A stretch of 64,000 bases of DNA. Origin: CAWAVN01 sp963825075 (lineage in GTDB: Bacteria; Planctomycetota; Planctomycetia; Planctomycetales; Planctomycetaceae). The stretch covers positions 56,637-120,636 of the forward strand of contig CAWGRX010000043.1 in assembly GCA_963825075.1 (NCBI GenBank), in the 5' to 3' direction. A program made the translations under genes and the position numbers. The notes beneath the pieces are model-generated. The model worked only from the letters and a program-made list of their open reading frames with translations, did not search any database and had not been told where the DNA came from. Positions 18,693 through 27,335 of this stretch are shown piece after piece (within the stretch, counting starts at the first letter, position 1; every line of letters starts with the position of its first letter).

Positions 18693-18845
18693 ATGAAATA
18701 CAAACTTTATCTGTTGTGCGTATTGGTTATTGTCACATTTTCAGTCAGCGGATGTTCTTGGATCGAAAAACGGTTTTTGATGGAAGAAGAACTCCCAAAG
18801 GAATTTCTCAACGGAGATTATAGAACGACCGGCGGCGTGATCTAA
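18693..18845 (+). CDS. Small lipoprotein (50 residues), hypothetical
   Basis: An ATG at 18693 with AAGGA about 12 bases upstream opens MKYKLYLLCVLVIVTFSVSG followed by C and then SWIEKRFLMEEELPKEFL. Lys residues, a hydrophobic core and VSGC make a good lipoprotein signal with Cys21 as the lipid anchor. The mature part is only 30 residues and ends YRTTGGVI. It sits between two REP palindromes and is richer in A/T than its neighbours. Small planctomycete lipoproteins of this type are known, but I do not recognise a family. Confidence 0.6.
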   Translation: MKYKLYLLCVLVIVTFSVSGCSWIEKRFLMEEELPKEFLNGDYRTTGGVI

Positions 18846-18847
18846 AA

Positions 18848-18876
18848 GGCGAGCGGGAGGCGTAAGCTCCCTAGTT
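18848..18876. repeat. REP palindrome, family A (variant)
   Basis: GGCGAGCGGGAGGCGTAAGC followed by TCCCTAGTTA, three bases after the stop of the small lipoprotein. It has the same orientation as the copy at 18639. Confidence 0.8.
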
Positions 18877-18964
18877 ACTCGCAATTAACAAAATCGCTTC
18901 TGTGTAGAAGAATCATCCTTCAAGAAGTACACTGACAATTGACTATGTTTTCAACGTTCAACAT

Positions 18965-18994
18965 AACCAGGGGGCTTACGCCCCCCCGCTCGCC
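18965..18994. repeat. REP palindrome, family A, inverted orientation
   Basis: AACCAGGGGGCTTACGCCCC followed by CCCGCTCGCC, just upstream of the RAYT start. Same orientation as the copy at 19593, opposite to those at 18639 and 18848. Confidence 0.88.
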
Positions 18995-19006
18995 TGAGGC
19001 GTGGTA

Positions 19007-19552
19007 ATGGACCGATACTGGCTCATCACCTGGACGACTTATGGGACTTGGCTGCCCGGTGACGAGCGTGGTTTTGTCGGCCCCATCTTCGACGAAGAAA
19101 CAGGAACCCGCCGCATTGAGAATCGCCCCCAAACGCCATACTTCCAAGACATTAAAGAACTCAAAAAGTTTTCCCAGTCCCAACTCAAATCGAGACCCAT
19201 CTATCTCGTCGAAAAACAAGCCAAGGCGATTGCGGAGTAATTCCAAGAGACGGCCCAATATCGGGATTGGAAGCTCCTGGCATTCGCCATCATGCGAAAC
19301 CATGTGCATCTTGCTGTGGGAGTGTATGGTGATCCGGAACCAGAGGATATGATGCGGGATTTCAAGAGTTATGCGAGCCGACGGCTGAATCGAACTTGGT
19401 CGAAGCCGAAGAGCGAAACCTGGTGGACGGAATCGGGTTCAGTAAGAAAGTTGCGAAATGAACGAGCGGTTTATGCCGCCGTGGAATATGTGCGGAATCA
19501 AGAGCATCCCCTGGTGTTGGAAGTTGATGAAAACTGGGATTTTCGGTTGTGA
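19007..19552 (+). pseudogene. REP-associated tyrosine transposase (RAYT), nonsense-interrupted
   Basis: IS200-like single-strand nuclease that is thought to spread REP palindromes. The start MDRYWLITWTTYGTWLPGDE is typical of the family. A single TAA at 19238-19240 breaks the frame (a CAA codon is the likely ancestor), after which the same frame continues WKLLAFAIMRNHVHLAVGVY, with the HUH pair as HVH, and DMMRDFKSYASRRLN with the expected catalytic Tyr. The C-terminus is KLRNERAVYAAVEYVRNQEH, also family-like. Family A REPs flank it on both sides. With the stop, the two halves cannot make a normal enzyme unless the stop is read through. Confidence 0.85.
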
Positions 19553-19592
19553 ACAACTTCTGAGAATCCATTGTCGATAATCAATCGTGAGT

Positions 19593-19621
19593 AACCAGGG
19601 GGCTTACGCCCCCCGCTCGCC
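19593..19621. repeat. REP palindrome, family A, inverted orientation
   Basis: AACCAGGGGGCTTACGCCCC followed by CCGCTCGCC, downstream of the RAYT gene and just before the LolC/E gene. Confidence 0.88.
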
Positions 19622-19649
19622 TTATCTGTTAGGACAAGGAAGTCCCCCC

Positions 19650-21344
19650 ATGTACAAGATTTTGCTTTGTCTCAGGTATCTTCGCACGCGGTATATTGCA
19701 TTGGCGTGCATTATTAGCGTGATGCTGGGTGTGGCCACGATGATTGTGGTCAACAGCGTGATGGCGGGCTTCAGCACGGAGATGCGGGACCGCATTCACG
19801 GGTTGCTCGCGGATGTGATCGTGGAGACCAACAGTCTCGACGGCGTGCCTGATGCAGACAAGCAGATGGCCCGCATCCGCGAAGTGGCCGGCGACAAAAT
19901 CGAGGCCATGACCACCACCGTCGAGGTGTATAGCCTTCTGAGCTTTCAGTACGCCGGGCAGTACATCACTCGGCCGGTGACGCTAATCGGGATCAAGCCG
20001 GAAAGCAAAGCCAAGGTGGGGCCGCTGATCGATTATCTCGACAGTTACAATCAGGTCAAAGAAGAAGGCAAAGTCGTGCGGGCGCCGCTTCGCTCCCGCG
20101 ATGTGCCGCCCGATTGGGAACTGACGGACGAGGCGATGGGCTACCGCAAAGTCTGGATGGAACGCCAGCAATGGATGATGGACCAATTCCATCACCAAGA
20201 CCAACCCGTCGAGAAAGAGGACGCGGGACAAAATCCCTTTCCGCCCGCCAACACTCCGCCGCCGTTTGCCGGGGGCGAAGAAAAGACGCAATCTCCCAAT
20301 CCGGCTGTTGCGGCGAAAGAAGCTCCGCCGTTTGGAGGCTCAAAAAAACCCAAGCAGCCCGCTGAGGCGATGGACAATCCTTTCGAGCAGCTTTCCCAAG
20401 ACGACGCGGCGGTCAACCCGGACGAGTTATTTAACCGCGCGGCCCCAGCCAAACCCGCCGACCCCAACGCACCGCTACCGGGACGGTTGTACGTCGGCTT
20501 GGGACTCATCAGTTTTCCCTATGATGAATCCGGCACCGGGAAAGTCAAAACGCAGATGATGGTTCGGCCCGGCGATGATGTGTCAATCAGCACCGTCGGC
20601 GTCGGCCGGCCTCCCGAAGCCCGCCACTTCAATGCGACCATCGTGGACGTCTTCAAAAGCGGGATGAGCGAATACGATTCCAACCTCGTGTTCTGCAACC
20701 TCGAATACTTGCAGGAAATGCGGGGGATGATCGCCCCCGACACCGGCGTGCGGAACATCACTTCGATTCAGATCAAGCTCAACGACTTTAATGATGCCGA
20801 CGAGGTCGTCAAAAGCCTGCAAGCCGCGTTTCCGCCGGGCGTGTTCACCGTGCGGACTTGGGAACAAAAACAAGGTCCGCTGTTGGCGGCGGTCGAAGTG
20901 GAATCGGCGATCCTCAACGTGCTGTTGTTTTTGATCATCGCCGTCGCCGGGTTCGGGATTCTGGCGATCTTCTTTATGATCGTGGTCGAGAAGACCCGCG
21001 ACATCGGCATCTTAAAATCCCTGGGAGCCAGTTCGCGGGGCGTGATGAGCATCTTTCTGTCCTACGGCCTGGCCCTCGGCATCGTCGGCAGCGGCGTGGG
21101 CGTGGCGCTCGGTTTAGTGTTTGTGAGGTACATCAACACGATCGAAGGCTGGATCACCTGGTTGACCGGGCGGAAAGTTTTCGATGAGAAAATCTATTAC
21201 TTCCCGGAGATCCCCACGTCCGTCAATCTGATGATGGTCTTCTGGGTGGCTTTGGGGGCGATGACGATCGCCGTCCTCGCCAGCGTGCTTCCCGCCCGGC
21301 GGGCTTCCAGGCTGCATCCGGTGGAAGCGCTGCGGTATGAGTGA
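19650..21344 (+). CDS. lolC: LolC/LolE-type lipoprotein-releasing ABC permease
   Basis: A 564-residue inner-membrane permease of the MacB/FtsX type. The first membrane segment lies in the N-terminus (YIALACIISVMLGVATMIVV) followed by the periplasmic domain. Three C-terminal segments include VLLFLIIAVAGFGILAIFFM and the FtsX loop EKTRDIGILKSLGASSRGVM. The start at 19650 follows AAGGAAG. The periplasmic domain carries an unusual Pro/Asn/Ala-rich insertion at about residues 190-275 (NPFPPANTPPPFAGG and similar). With the ATPase gene at 21446 it should extract lipoproteins from the inner membrane for transport to the outer layer. Whether it is LolC or LolE cannot be told; a single permease gene implies a homodimer. 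Confidence 0.9.
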   Translation: MYKILLCLRYLRTRYIALACIISVMLGVATMIVVNSVMAGFSTEMRDRIHGLLADVIVETNSLDGVPDADKQMARIREVAGDKIEAMTTTVEVYSLLSFQYAGQYITRPVTLIGIKPESKAKVGPLIDYLDSYNQVKEEGKVVRAPLRSRDVPPDWELTDEAMGYRKVWMERQQWMMDQFHHQDQPVEKEDAGQNPFPPANTPPPFAGGEEKTQSPNPAVAAKEAPPFGGSKKPKQPAEAMDNPFEQLSQDDAAVNPDELFNRAAPAKPADPNAPLPGRLYVGLGLISFPYDESGTGKVKTQMMVRPGDDVSISTVGVGRPPEARHFNATIVDVFKSGMSEYDSNLVFCNLEYLQEMRGMIAPDTGVRNITSIQIKLNDFNDADEVVKSLQAAFPPGVFTVRTWEQKQGPLLAAVEVESAILNVLLFLIIAVAGFGILAIFFMIVVEKTRDIGILKSLGASSRGVMSIFLSYGLALGIVGSGVGVALGLVFVRYINTIEGWITWLTGRKVFDEKIYYFPEIPTSVNLMMVFWVALGAMTIAVLASVLPARRASRLHPVEALRYE

Positions 21345-21373
21345 TGAGAGCGATTGAGGTTCAGTAACTTTTT

Positions 21374-21403
21374 ACCCGGCCGCTTACGCGGCTACGGCTC
21401 GCC
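21374..21403. repeat. REP-like palindrome, family B
   Basis: ACCCGGCCGCTTACGCGGCT followed by ACGGCTCGCC between the Lol permease and ATPase genes. It matches one arm of the pair at 16779-16843. Confidence 0.7.
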
Positions 21404-21445
21404 AAAAACCAAAAACTAAGAACTCCCCCGTCATGGAGGCGAATT

Positions 21446-22249
21446 ATGGGACAAGCTGGAATCGCGGATGATGTGGCGCGGGACGCGGCCACGGATCGGA
21501 CCGACGAGACGTTGGCGGTGAATCAGCCCGAATCAACGGCGACCGCAGAGCCGCCTTTGCACCTGGAAGCGGTCGCGCTCGAAAAAGCCTACCGCTACGG
21601 GCAGGAAAAAATCCGCGTGCTGCAAGGCGTGAGAATCGCTGCCAAGCGCGGGGAGTTTCTGTCGATCGTGGGGCAGTCCGGTTCGGGCAAGAGCACATTG
21701 CTCCATTTGCTCGGGCTTTTGGACACGCCGGACGTGGGTGAGATTTTTCTGGACGGCCGGCGGATCGACGATTTGCCCGCCAAGACGCGGGACCAACTGC
21801 GGAACCGCGTGTTCGGGTTTATCTTTCAGTTCTACCATTTGCTGCCGGAGTTGAGCCTGGAAGAAAATGTCGTCGCTCCGTTGATGATTCGGCATTCGCT
21901 GTTGGGCTATTGGCGGCGGCGGAAGGAGATGCGAAACCAGGCCCGCGAGATCATTCAGAAAGTCGGGCTGGAACATCGGCTCCGGCATAAGCCGTCCAAA
22001 CTTTCCGGCGGCGAAATGCAGCGGGCCGCGATCGCCCGAGCCTTGGTCGCCAAGCCCCAGGTGCTGTTGGCGGATGAGCCGACCGGCAACCTCGACGCCG
22101 GCACCGGGCAGGAAATCATGGGCCTCTTAAAGAGCTTGAACGAGCAAGATCAGCTGACTATCATCATGGTAACCCACGACGATCACATCGCCCGCCAAGC
22201 CGACCGCATCGTGCGGCTCAGCGAAGGCCAAATTGATTTGGTCCGTTGA
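21446..22249 (+). CDS. lolD: LolD-type ABC transporter ATPase
   Basis: A 267-residue cytoplasmic ATPase that powers the neighbouring LolC/E permease. The ATG at 21446 follows GGAGGCG. After a 35-residue N-terminal extension come Walker A (GQSGSGKSTLLHLLG), the Q loop (FQFYHLLPELSLEENV), the signature LSGGEMQRAAIARAL, Walker B (VLLADEPTGNLD) and the switch His (MVTHDDH). The N-terminal extension is rich in Asp/Thr/Glu and not part of the family core. About 100 bp separate it from the permease, with a palindrome in between. Confidence 0.93.
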   Translation: MGQAGIADDVARDAATDRTDETLAVNQPESTATAEPPLHLEAVALEKAYRYGQEKIRVLQGVRIAAKRGEFLSIVGQSGSGKSTLLHLLGLLDTPDVGEIFLDGRRIDDLPAKTRDQLRNRVFGFIFQFYHLLPELSLEENVVAPLMIRHSLLGYWRRRKEMRNQAREIIQKVGLEHRLRHKPSKLSGGEMQRAAIARALVAKPQVLLADEPTGNLDAGTGQEIMGLLKSLNEQDQLTIIMVTHDDHIARQADRIVRLSEGQIDLVR

Positions 22250-22389
22250 AATTTGTCCGTTGAAATTGGAAATTGGAGATTTGGTTAAGAATCGATCGAA
22301 AAAAGATTCGGATTTTCAAATAACTACGGAAAACGACGCAAATCTCAACCGACAAATTTCAAATCTCAAATTTCAACGGACAAAACAAC

Positions 22390-23253
22390 ATGCCGGACCA
22401 GGTTTACATAAACGGAAAACTGCTCCCCAAAGACGACGCCAAGATCAGCGTTTACGATCATGGTTTGCTTTACGGCGACGGCGTGTTCGAGGGCATTCGG
22501 GTTTACGGCGGCGTGGTGTTTTTGCTGAAGGAACACATCGAACGGCTTTACGAATCGGCCCGGGCGATTCGCCTGGAAATTCCCATGAGCCAGCCCGACA
22601 TGATCGCCGCCGTCAACGACACGGTAAAGTCCAACGAAATCGGCGACGGTTACGTCCGGCTGGTCGTCACGCGGGGTGCGGGCAGTTTGGGGCTGGACAT
22701 CCGAAAGACCAGCGATCCGCAGGTTATCATCATCGCCGATACCATTACGCTTTACCCGGAAGAGATTTACCAGCACGGGATGAAGCTGATCACGGCGAGC
22801 ACGATCCGCAACCACCCGGCCGCGCTCAGCCCGCGGATCAAATCGCTGAATTACCTCAACAACATTCTCGCGAAGATCGAAGGCACCGACGCCGGAAGTG
22901 TGGAAGCCTTGATGCTCAACCACAAAGGCGAAGTTGCCGAGTGCACGGGCGATAATTTGTTTATCGTAAAGCACGGCGTCCTCAAGACCCCGCCGCCCGA
23001 AGCCGGAATTTTGGAGGGCCTTACTCGCAATGCGGTGATCGGTTTGGCCCGCGAGGCGGAGATTCCCTTCGAGGAGACCGCCTTCACCCGGCACGATATT
23101 TACGTGGCCGACGAATGCTTCCTCACCGGCACCGCGGCGGAGGTGATCGCCGTCGTCAGCTTGGACGGCCGGCCCATCGGCACCGGCAAGCCCGGCCCGA
23201 TCACGCAAGACCTCCTCAAACGCTTCCGCAACCTGACCCGCCAGGCGCAATAG
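22390..23253 (+). CDS. ilvE: Branched-chain-amino-acid aminotransferase
   Basis: A PLP-dependent class IV aminotransferase of 287 residues that makes Leu, Ile and Val from their 2-oxo acids. The start MPDQVYINGKLLPKDDAKIS leads into DHGLLYGDGVFEGIR. The PLP lysine is K151 in IKSLNYLNNILAK. The substrate/phosphate-binding residues lie in GEVAECTGDNLFIV and FLTGTAAEVIAV. The length and motifs match IlvE rather than D-amino acid transaminase or PabC, though these are close relatives. A long palindrome just after the stop (23263-23315) is a likely terminator. Confidence 0.93.
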   Translation: MPDQVYINGKLLPKDDAKISVYDHGLLYGDGVFEGIRVYGGVVFLLKEHIERLYESARAIRLEIPMSQPDMIAAVNDTVKSNEIGDGYVRLVVTRGAGSLGLDIRKTSDPQVIIIADTITLYPEEIYQHGMKLITASTIRNHPAALSPRIKSLNYLNNILAKIEGTDAGSVEALMLNHKGEVAECTGDNLFIVKHGVLKTPPPEAGILEGLTRNAVIGLAREAEIPFEETAFTRHDIYVADECFLTGTAAEVIAVVSLDGRPIGTGKPGPITQDLLKRFRNLTRQAQ

Positions 23254-23262
23254 TGACGACGA

Positions 23263-23315
23263 GAGCCGCGCACGCAGTAAGCGGTCCAAATCTCCGCTTA
23301 CTGCGTGCGCGGCTC
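23263..23315. terminator. Long perfect hairpin, family C, after ilvE
   Basis: GAGCCGCGCACGCAGTAAGC (plus GG) pairs exactly with CCGCTTACTGCGTGCGCGGC (plus TC) across a 9-base loop, giving a 22-bp stem. A diverged copy is at 39165-39235, so it is also a dispersed repeat. There is no T run, so termination would not be classical. Confidence 0.75.
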
Positions 23316-23431
23316 CTTGGTTCAGTCGAACTGCTCAGCCCGCTCCCAGGGGTGATTTCTGTTTCTCGTCCGTGTACAACAAACGCGTGAGAAACATTCG
23401 CTCGGAATTCCTCCCTGGAAATGGCCGCGAC

Positions 23432-24847
23432 ATGACCGAACTCTGCTTTTACCCGGCCACGGAACTGGCCCGGCTTATTCAGGCGAAACAACTCTCGGCC
23501 CGGGAAGTCATGGAGGCCCACCTTGCGCAGATCGATCGCGTGAATCCGCGAGTGAATGCGATCATTACATTGCTTGCCGACCGCGCGATGGAACAAGCGA
23601 AAGCCGCCGATGAGCGGCAGGCCCGGGGTGAAGTCTTAGGGCCGTTGCACGGATTGCCGATCGCCCATAAAGATCTCATCGCCACCAAAGGCATCCGCAC
23701 GACGTTCGGCTCGCCGATCTTTCGCGACTTCGTGCCCGAGGAAGATGCGCTGATCGTGGAACGGCTGAAACGGGCGGGGGCGATTACCATCGGCAAGACG
23801 AACGTTCCCGAATTCGGCGCGGGATCGCAGACCTTCAATCCCGTGTTCGGGGCGACGCTCAATCCTTATGACACGACGAAAACCTGCGGCGGCAGCAGCG
23901 GCGGGGCGGCGGTCGCGCTCGCGTGCGGGATGATTCCCATCGCCGACGGCAGCGACACCGGCGGCTCGCTTCGCAACCCGGCGAACTTTTGCAACGTCGT
24001 CGGCTTTCGGCCTTCGCCCGGCCGCGTCCCCGCTTGGCCCACGGAATTGGCATGGTATCCGATCTCGGTCCAAGGGCCGATGGCTCGCACGGTCGAGGAT
24101 GTGGCTTTGATGCTCACTGCGATCGCCGGCCCCGATCCGCGTTCGCCGATCGCGATTACCGAGCCTGCGGAAAAATTCGCAAAGCCCTTAGGGCGCAACT
24201 TCCGCGGCACGAAAATCGCCTGGAGCCGGGACCTGGGCGGGCTTCCGGTTGAACCGGCCGTGACCGAAGTCTTGGAAAGCCGGCGTTCGACGTTTTCCAA
24301 TCTGGGGTGTCTCGTCGAAGACGCCGAGCCGGATTTCCGCGATGCGGATGAGATTTTTAAAATTTTGAGGGCCTGGGCCTTCGAATCGAAGTATGGGCCG
24401 CTCGTGGAAAAGCATCGGGGCCAGATCAAAGACACCATGATCTGGAACGTCGAAGCCGGTCAAAAACAAACCGGCCCCCAAATCGCCTGGGCCGAACGGC
24501 AGCGGACGCAGCTTTATCACCGCGTGCGCAAGTTCTTAGAGAAATACGAATTCTTGATCTGCCCGGTCAGCCAGGTTGCGCCGTTTTCCGTGGAACAGCC
24601 TTATGTCACGAACATCAATGGCGTGGAGATGGGGACCTACATCGATTGGATGAAATCCTGCTATTACATTAGCAATCTGGGCCTGCCGGCGATTTCCGTG
24701 CCTTGCGGTTTCACGCCGGACGGTTTGCCGGTGGGCGTGCAAATCGTGGGCCGGCATCAAGACGACTTCGGCGTCCTGCAAATCGCCTCCGCGTTCCAAA
24801 ACGCGACCGAATGCTGGAAACGGCTCCCCGCCGCCGCCTCGAATTAG
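23432..24847 (+). CDS. Amidase-signature family hydrolase
   Basis: A 471-residue enzyme with the Ser-cisSer-Lys triad: K80 in LPIAHKDLIATKG, S155 in TCGGSSGGAAVALACG and S179 in DGSDTGGSLRNPANF. The start at 23432 (MTELCFYPATELARLIQAKQ) is the first one giving a normal family N-terminus. The C-terminal part ends NLGLPAISVPCGFTPDGLPV, also characteristic. It belongs to the broad amidase group rather than GatA: no gatB or gatC is adjacent and the C-terminus is of the general amidase type. The substrate is not predictable. Confidence 0.88.
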   Translation: MTELCFYPATELARLIQAKQLSAREVMEAHLAQIDRVNPRVNAIITLLADRAMEQAKAADERQARGEVLGPLHGLPIAHKDLIATKGIRTTFGSPIFRDFVPEEDALIVERLKRAGAITIGKTNVPEFGAGSQTFNPVFGATLNPYDTTKTCGGSSGGAAVALACGMIPIADGSDTGGSLRNPANFCNVVGFRPSPGRVPAWPTELAWYPISVQGPMARTVEDVALMLTAIAGPDPRSPIAITEPAEKFAKPLGRNFRGTKIAWSRDLGGLPVEPAVTEVLESRRSTFSNLGCLVEDAEPDFRDADEIFKILRAWAFESKYGPLVEKHRGQIKDTMIWNVEAGQKQTGPQIAWAERQRTQLYHRVRKFLEKYEFLICPVSQVAPFSVEQPYVTNINGVEMGTYIDWMKSCYYISNLGLPAISVPCGFTPDGLPVGVQIVGRHQDDFGVLQIASAFQNATECWKRLPAAASN

Positions 24848-24957
24848 AAATTCTGCGATCCTAACACCTGTTCGGCAGCCGAAAACGCGGTAAAATCGAG
24901 AGAATAAAACTGCGAATTCGGTAATGCAAAACATCGGTGGAGACAGGGAGACACGCG

Positions 24958-26421
24958 GTGGCGGGAGTGGTCAATCATCAGGCGCCGGATTTCGCGCTCG
25001 AGTGCATCGACTGGGACAAACTGAGCGAGCGCACGGTGCGGCTGTCCGATTACGCGGGGGACTGGCTGATTCTCTTGTTTTATCCCCGCGATTTTTCCTT
25101 CGTCTGCCCGACCGAACTGGTAGCCTTTAGTGGACAATATGCCGAGTTTCAAAAACGCGGCTGCCGGATTTTGGGCGTGAGCGTGGATTCTTTGGCACTC
25201 CACCGCGAATGGTTGGACACGCCCCGCGAAGAGGGCGGGTTGGGGCCGCTTCAGTTTCCCTTGGCGTCCGATCCCAAAGGCCAGGCCGCGCGGGCCTATG
25301 GGGTCTGGGACGGCGACAAGCAGGTCGCCCAGCGGGGACTGTTCGTGATCGACCCGGAGGGCGTCCTGCAGTACGCGGTGGTCCACAATTTGAACGTGGG
25401 CCGCAGCCCCGGCGAGGTGCTCCGGGTGCTCGATGCCCTCGAAACCGGCGGATTATGTCCGGCTTCGTGGACCAACGCCGACGGCACGCTCGATCCCGAA
25501 ACCGTCCTCAAACCGGGCCAGGTGCTGGGGCATTATCGGATTCGCCGGCGAATGGGCGATGGCACGTTCGGCAGCGTGTTCGCCGCGTGGGATTTGCGGC
25601 TGGAACGGGACGTGGCGATCAAAATTCTCAAGCGGAATTTGGCCACTTCCCGCGAAGCCGTGCTCGCGGAAGCCCGCTCGGCGGCGAGGCTGTCGCACCC
25701 CAACATTTGCACGATTTATTCGGTCGATGAGGAAGACGGCCTGCCCGCCATCGCGATGGAATTTCTCTCCGGCCGGCATTTGACCGACCTGTTGAAACAG
25801 CCCCTGCCGGCGGAGCGCGTGCGGTCGCTGGCCGGGCAGATCGCCTCCGGGATGGCCGCGGCCCATCAGCAAGGCATCGTCCACGGCGACTTGAAGCCCG
25901 CCAACGTGATGGTCTTGCCCAATGATCTCGTCAAAATCTTGGATTTCGGCCTGGCCCGCACGTACCGCGCCGCCGGTTCCGCCGTGGCACAAGCGGCCGA
26001 GCTTTTGGAAGAAGAGGATGACGGGACCACGATCATTCAATACGAAACCGGCCGAAAAGACGATTCCTTCAATGTCGAAGACACCCTCTTGGAAAACGAC
26101 GGCAGGGCCTTGGGCTTGACGGGAACCCCCGCCTACATGTCTCCCGAGCAAAGCCAAGGCCTCGCGGTCACGCCGGAAAGCGACGTGTTCTCGCTGGGCC
26201 TGATTTTGTACGAAATGCTCGCCGGCAAGCGGGCACTCCCGGAAAACAACCTCATCATGCTGCTGATGCACTTGCAAGACGGCTCGCTCGCGGAGGAATT
26301 GTCATCGCAAGTGCCCGCTCCGTTTCAAGCCCTGCTCGCCGAGATGCTCGCCGCCGAACCCGCCCAGCGCCCCGCGATGACCGCGATCGCCGAGCGCTTG
26401 CAGCAACCGCAACCGGATTGA
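24958..26421 (+). CDS. Peroxiredoxin-Ser/Thr protein kinase fusion
   Basis: A single 487-residue frame joins two complete domains. Residues about 1-180 are a 2-Cys peroxiredoxin (AhpC/TSA): FYPRDFSFVCPTEL gives peroxidatic C50, and LCPASW gives a resolving-type C167. Residues about 190-475 are a Hanks-type kinase: Gly loop MGDGTFGSVFAAWD, K222 in DVAIKIL, Glu in EARSAARL, HGDLKPANV at 309-317 (no Arg before Asp, so a non-RD kinase), DFG at 329-331 and GTPAYMSPEQ. About 60 acidic residues lie between DFG and the APE-type motif, far more than usual. No membrane segment is seen. The GTG start at 24958 follows AGGGAG; a GTG at 24937 is also open. Role inferred: peroxide-controlled phosphorylation. 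Confidence 0.93.
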   Translation: MAGVVNHQAPDFALECIDWDKLSERTVRLSDYAGDWLILLFYPRDFSFVCPTELVAFSGQYAEFQKRGCRILGVSVDSLALHREWLDTPREEGGLGPLQFPLASDPKGQAARAYGVWDGDKQVAQRGLFVIDPEGVLQYAVVHNLNVGRSPGEVLRVLDALETGGLCPASWTNADGTLDPETVLKPGQVLGHYRIRRRMGDGTFGSVFAAWDLRLERDVAIKILKRNLATSREAVLAEARSAARLSHPNICTIYSVDEEDGLPAIAMEFLSGRHLTDLLKQPLPAERVRSLAGQIASGMAAAHQQGIVHGDLKPANVMVLPNDLVKILDFGLARTYRAAGSAVAQAAELLEEEDDGTTIIQYETGRKDDSFNVEDTLLENDGRALGLTGTPAYMSPEQSQGLAVTPESDVFSLGLILYEMLAGKRALPENNLIMLLMHLQDGSLAEELSSQVPAPFQALLAEMLAAEPAQRPAMTAIAERLQQPQPD

Positions 26422-26439
26422 AAACCGTCTTCGCGGCGA

Positions 26440-26991
26440 TTATTCGATCGGCAGGGTATAGCTCACGGCACCGATGGCTTCGCCCTTCTTGACCTTGGCG
26501 TAGTGCGGATGGCACATCACGCATTTCTGCATGACGACCGGAACCGGGGTCATCGCCCGCAAGTACGGCTTGCCCTTTTTCTCGATGATTTCCTCGTAGT
26601 AATCCTTGCCCGCTTTCAGTTGTTTTACGCCGGCTTTTTCAAAGGCGTCCTCGGCGACGTTTTCGGGATCGTAAGGCTCGCCCGTGACATCGAGCAGCCG
26701 GACTTCATGCCAGCCTTTCTTTTGGATGGCGCTGAACAGATCGATCGCGGCCGACCCCGCCGGGTAATCGTTCTCATCGTTCACGTATTTGTCGGTGATG
26801 AGCACGATGGCGGTCTTGTAAACGTCGTCGAGCATTTTCACCGTCTTGCGGTGCGCTCCACGGCTTTTTTGGGCGGCTGGGCTTTGTCGGATTTCTTCGG
26901 CGGCTGGGCCGAAACGAAATAGGCCCGCTCCCAAAACTCCCAAACACAATACCGAAGAAACACACACGCGAAATGAAGATTTTCTCATCAT
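26440..26991 (-). CDS. Exported Tll0287-like heme-c protein (DUF3365)
   Basis: A 183-residue exported protein with one c-type heme site, KCVMCHPHY near residue 160. Before it lie VYKTAIVLITDKYVNDENDY and the stretch EKKGKPYLRAMTPVPV that mark the Tll0287-like/DUF3365 family of heme sensor domains. The ATG at 26991 follows AAAGGA. The signal is MMRKSSFRVCVSSVLCLGVL. The short linker after it reads better in the +1 frame (AYFVSAQPPKKSDKAQPPKK), so a pair of compensating indels between about 26880 and 26940 is possible. It converges on the peroxiredoxin-kinase gene, 18 bases between stops. Function: likely periplasmic redox or gas sensing. Confidence 0.82.
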   Translation of the reverse strand: MMRKSSFRVCVSSVLCLGVLGAGLFRFGPAAEEIRQSPAAQKSRGAHRKTVKMLDDVYKTAIVLITDKYVNDENDYPAGSAAIDLFSAIQKKGWHEVRLLDVTGEPYDPENVAEDAFEKAGVKQLKAGKDYYEEIIEKKGKPYLRAMTPVPVVMQKCVMCHPHYAKVKKGEAIGAVSYTLPIE

Positions 26992-26994
26992 GGC

Positions 26995-27335
26995 TCATCC
27001 TTTCAAAAACCGGAGGGCGACTCGACTCGGCCCCACGCGGGCCAGCGAATAGGATCAAAAGATCCAGTTTCCGAAAGGATAACGAGGGCTAAAATAGGAT
27101 GTCAAGGTCCAATTTAGAATTTCGACAATTCCGATCGAAAAAACATCGGGCTCCGGAACATGACAACTTCCGCGAGATTTATCGAAGATTCCAGTATCCC
27201 GAATAACGCAACGAAAAAATTGACACGCGACACCCTATTGGGCAGAATACTTAAAAACGTTCAAAGTGTTCGTGGTTCTCTGCTCGGTTGGTCGGTGAAC
27301 CGAGTTCTGCAAAGCTGTTCTAAAAGGGGTTGGCG
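26995..27335. other. Gene-free divergent region
   Basis: An AT-rich gap between two divergent genes, with no convincing ORF. It must hold promoters for both; I cannot assign them. Confidence 0.4.

Noticed and set aside
19238..19240. Readthrough or recoding at the RAYT stop
   Set aside because: The codon is TAA, not TGA or TAG, and no recoding element is seen; simple nonsense is more likely.
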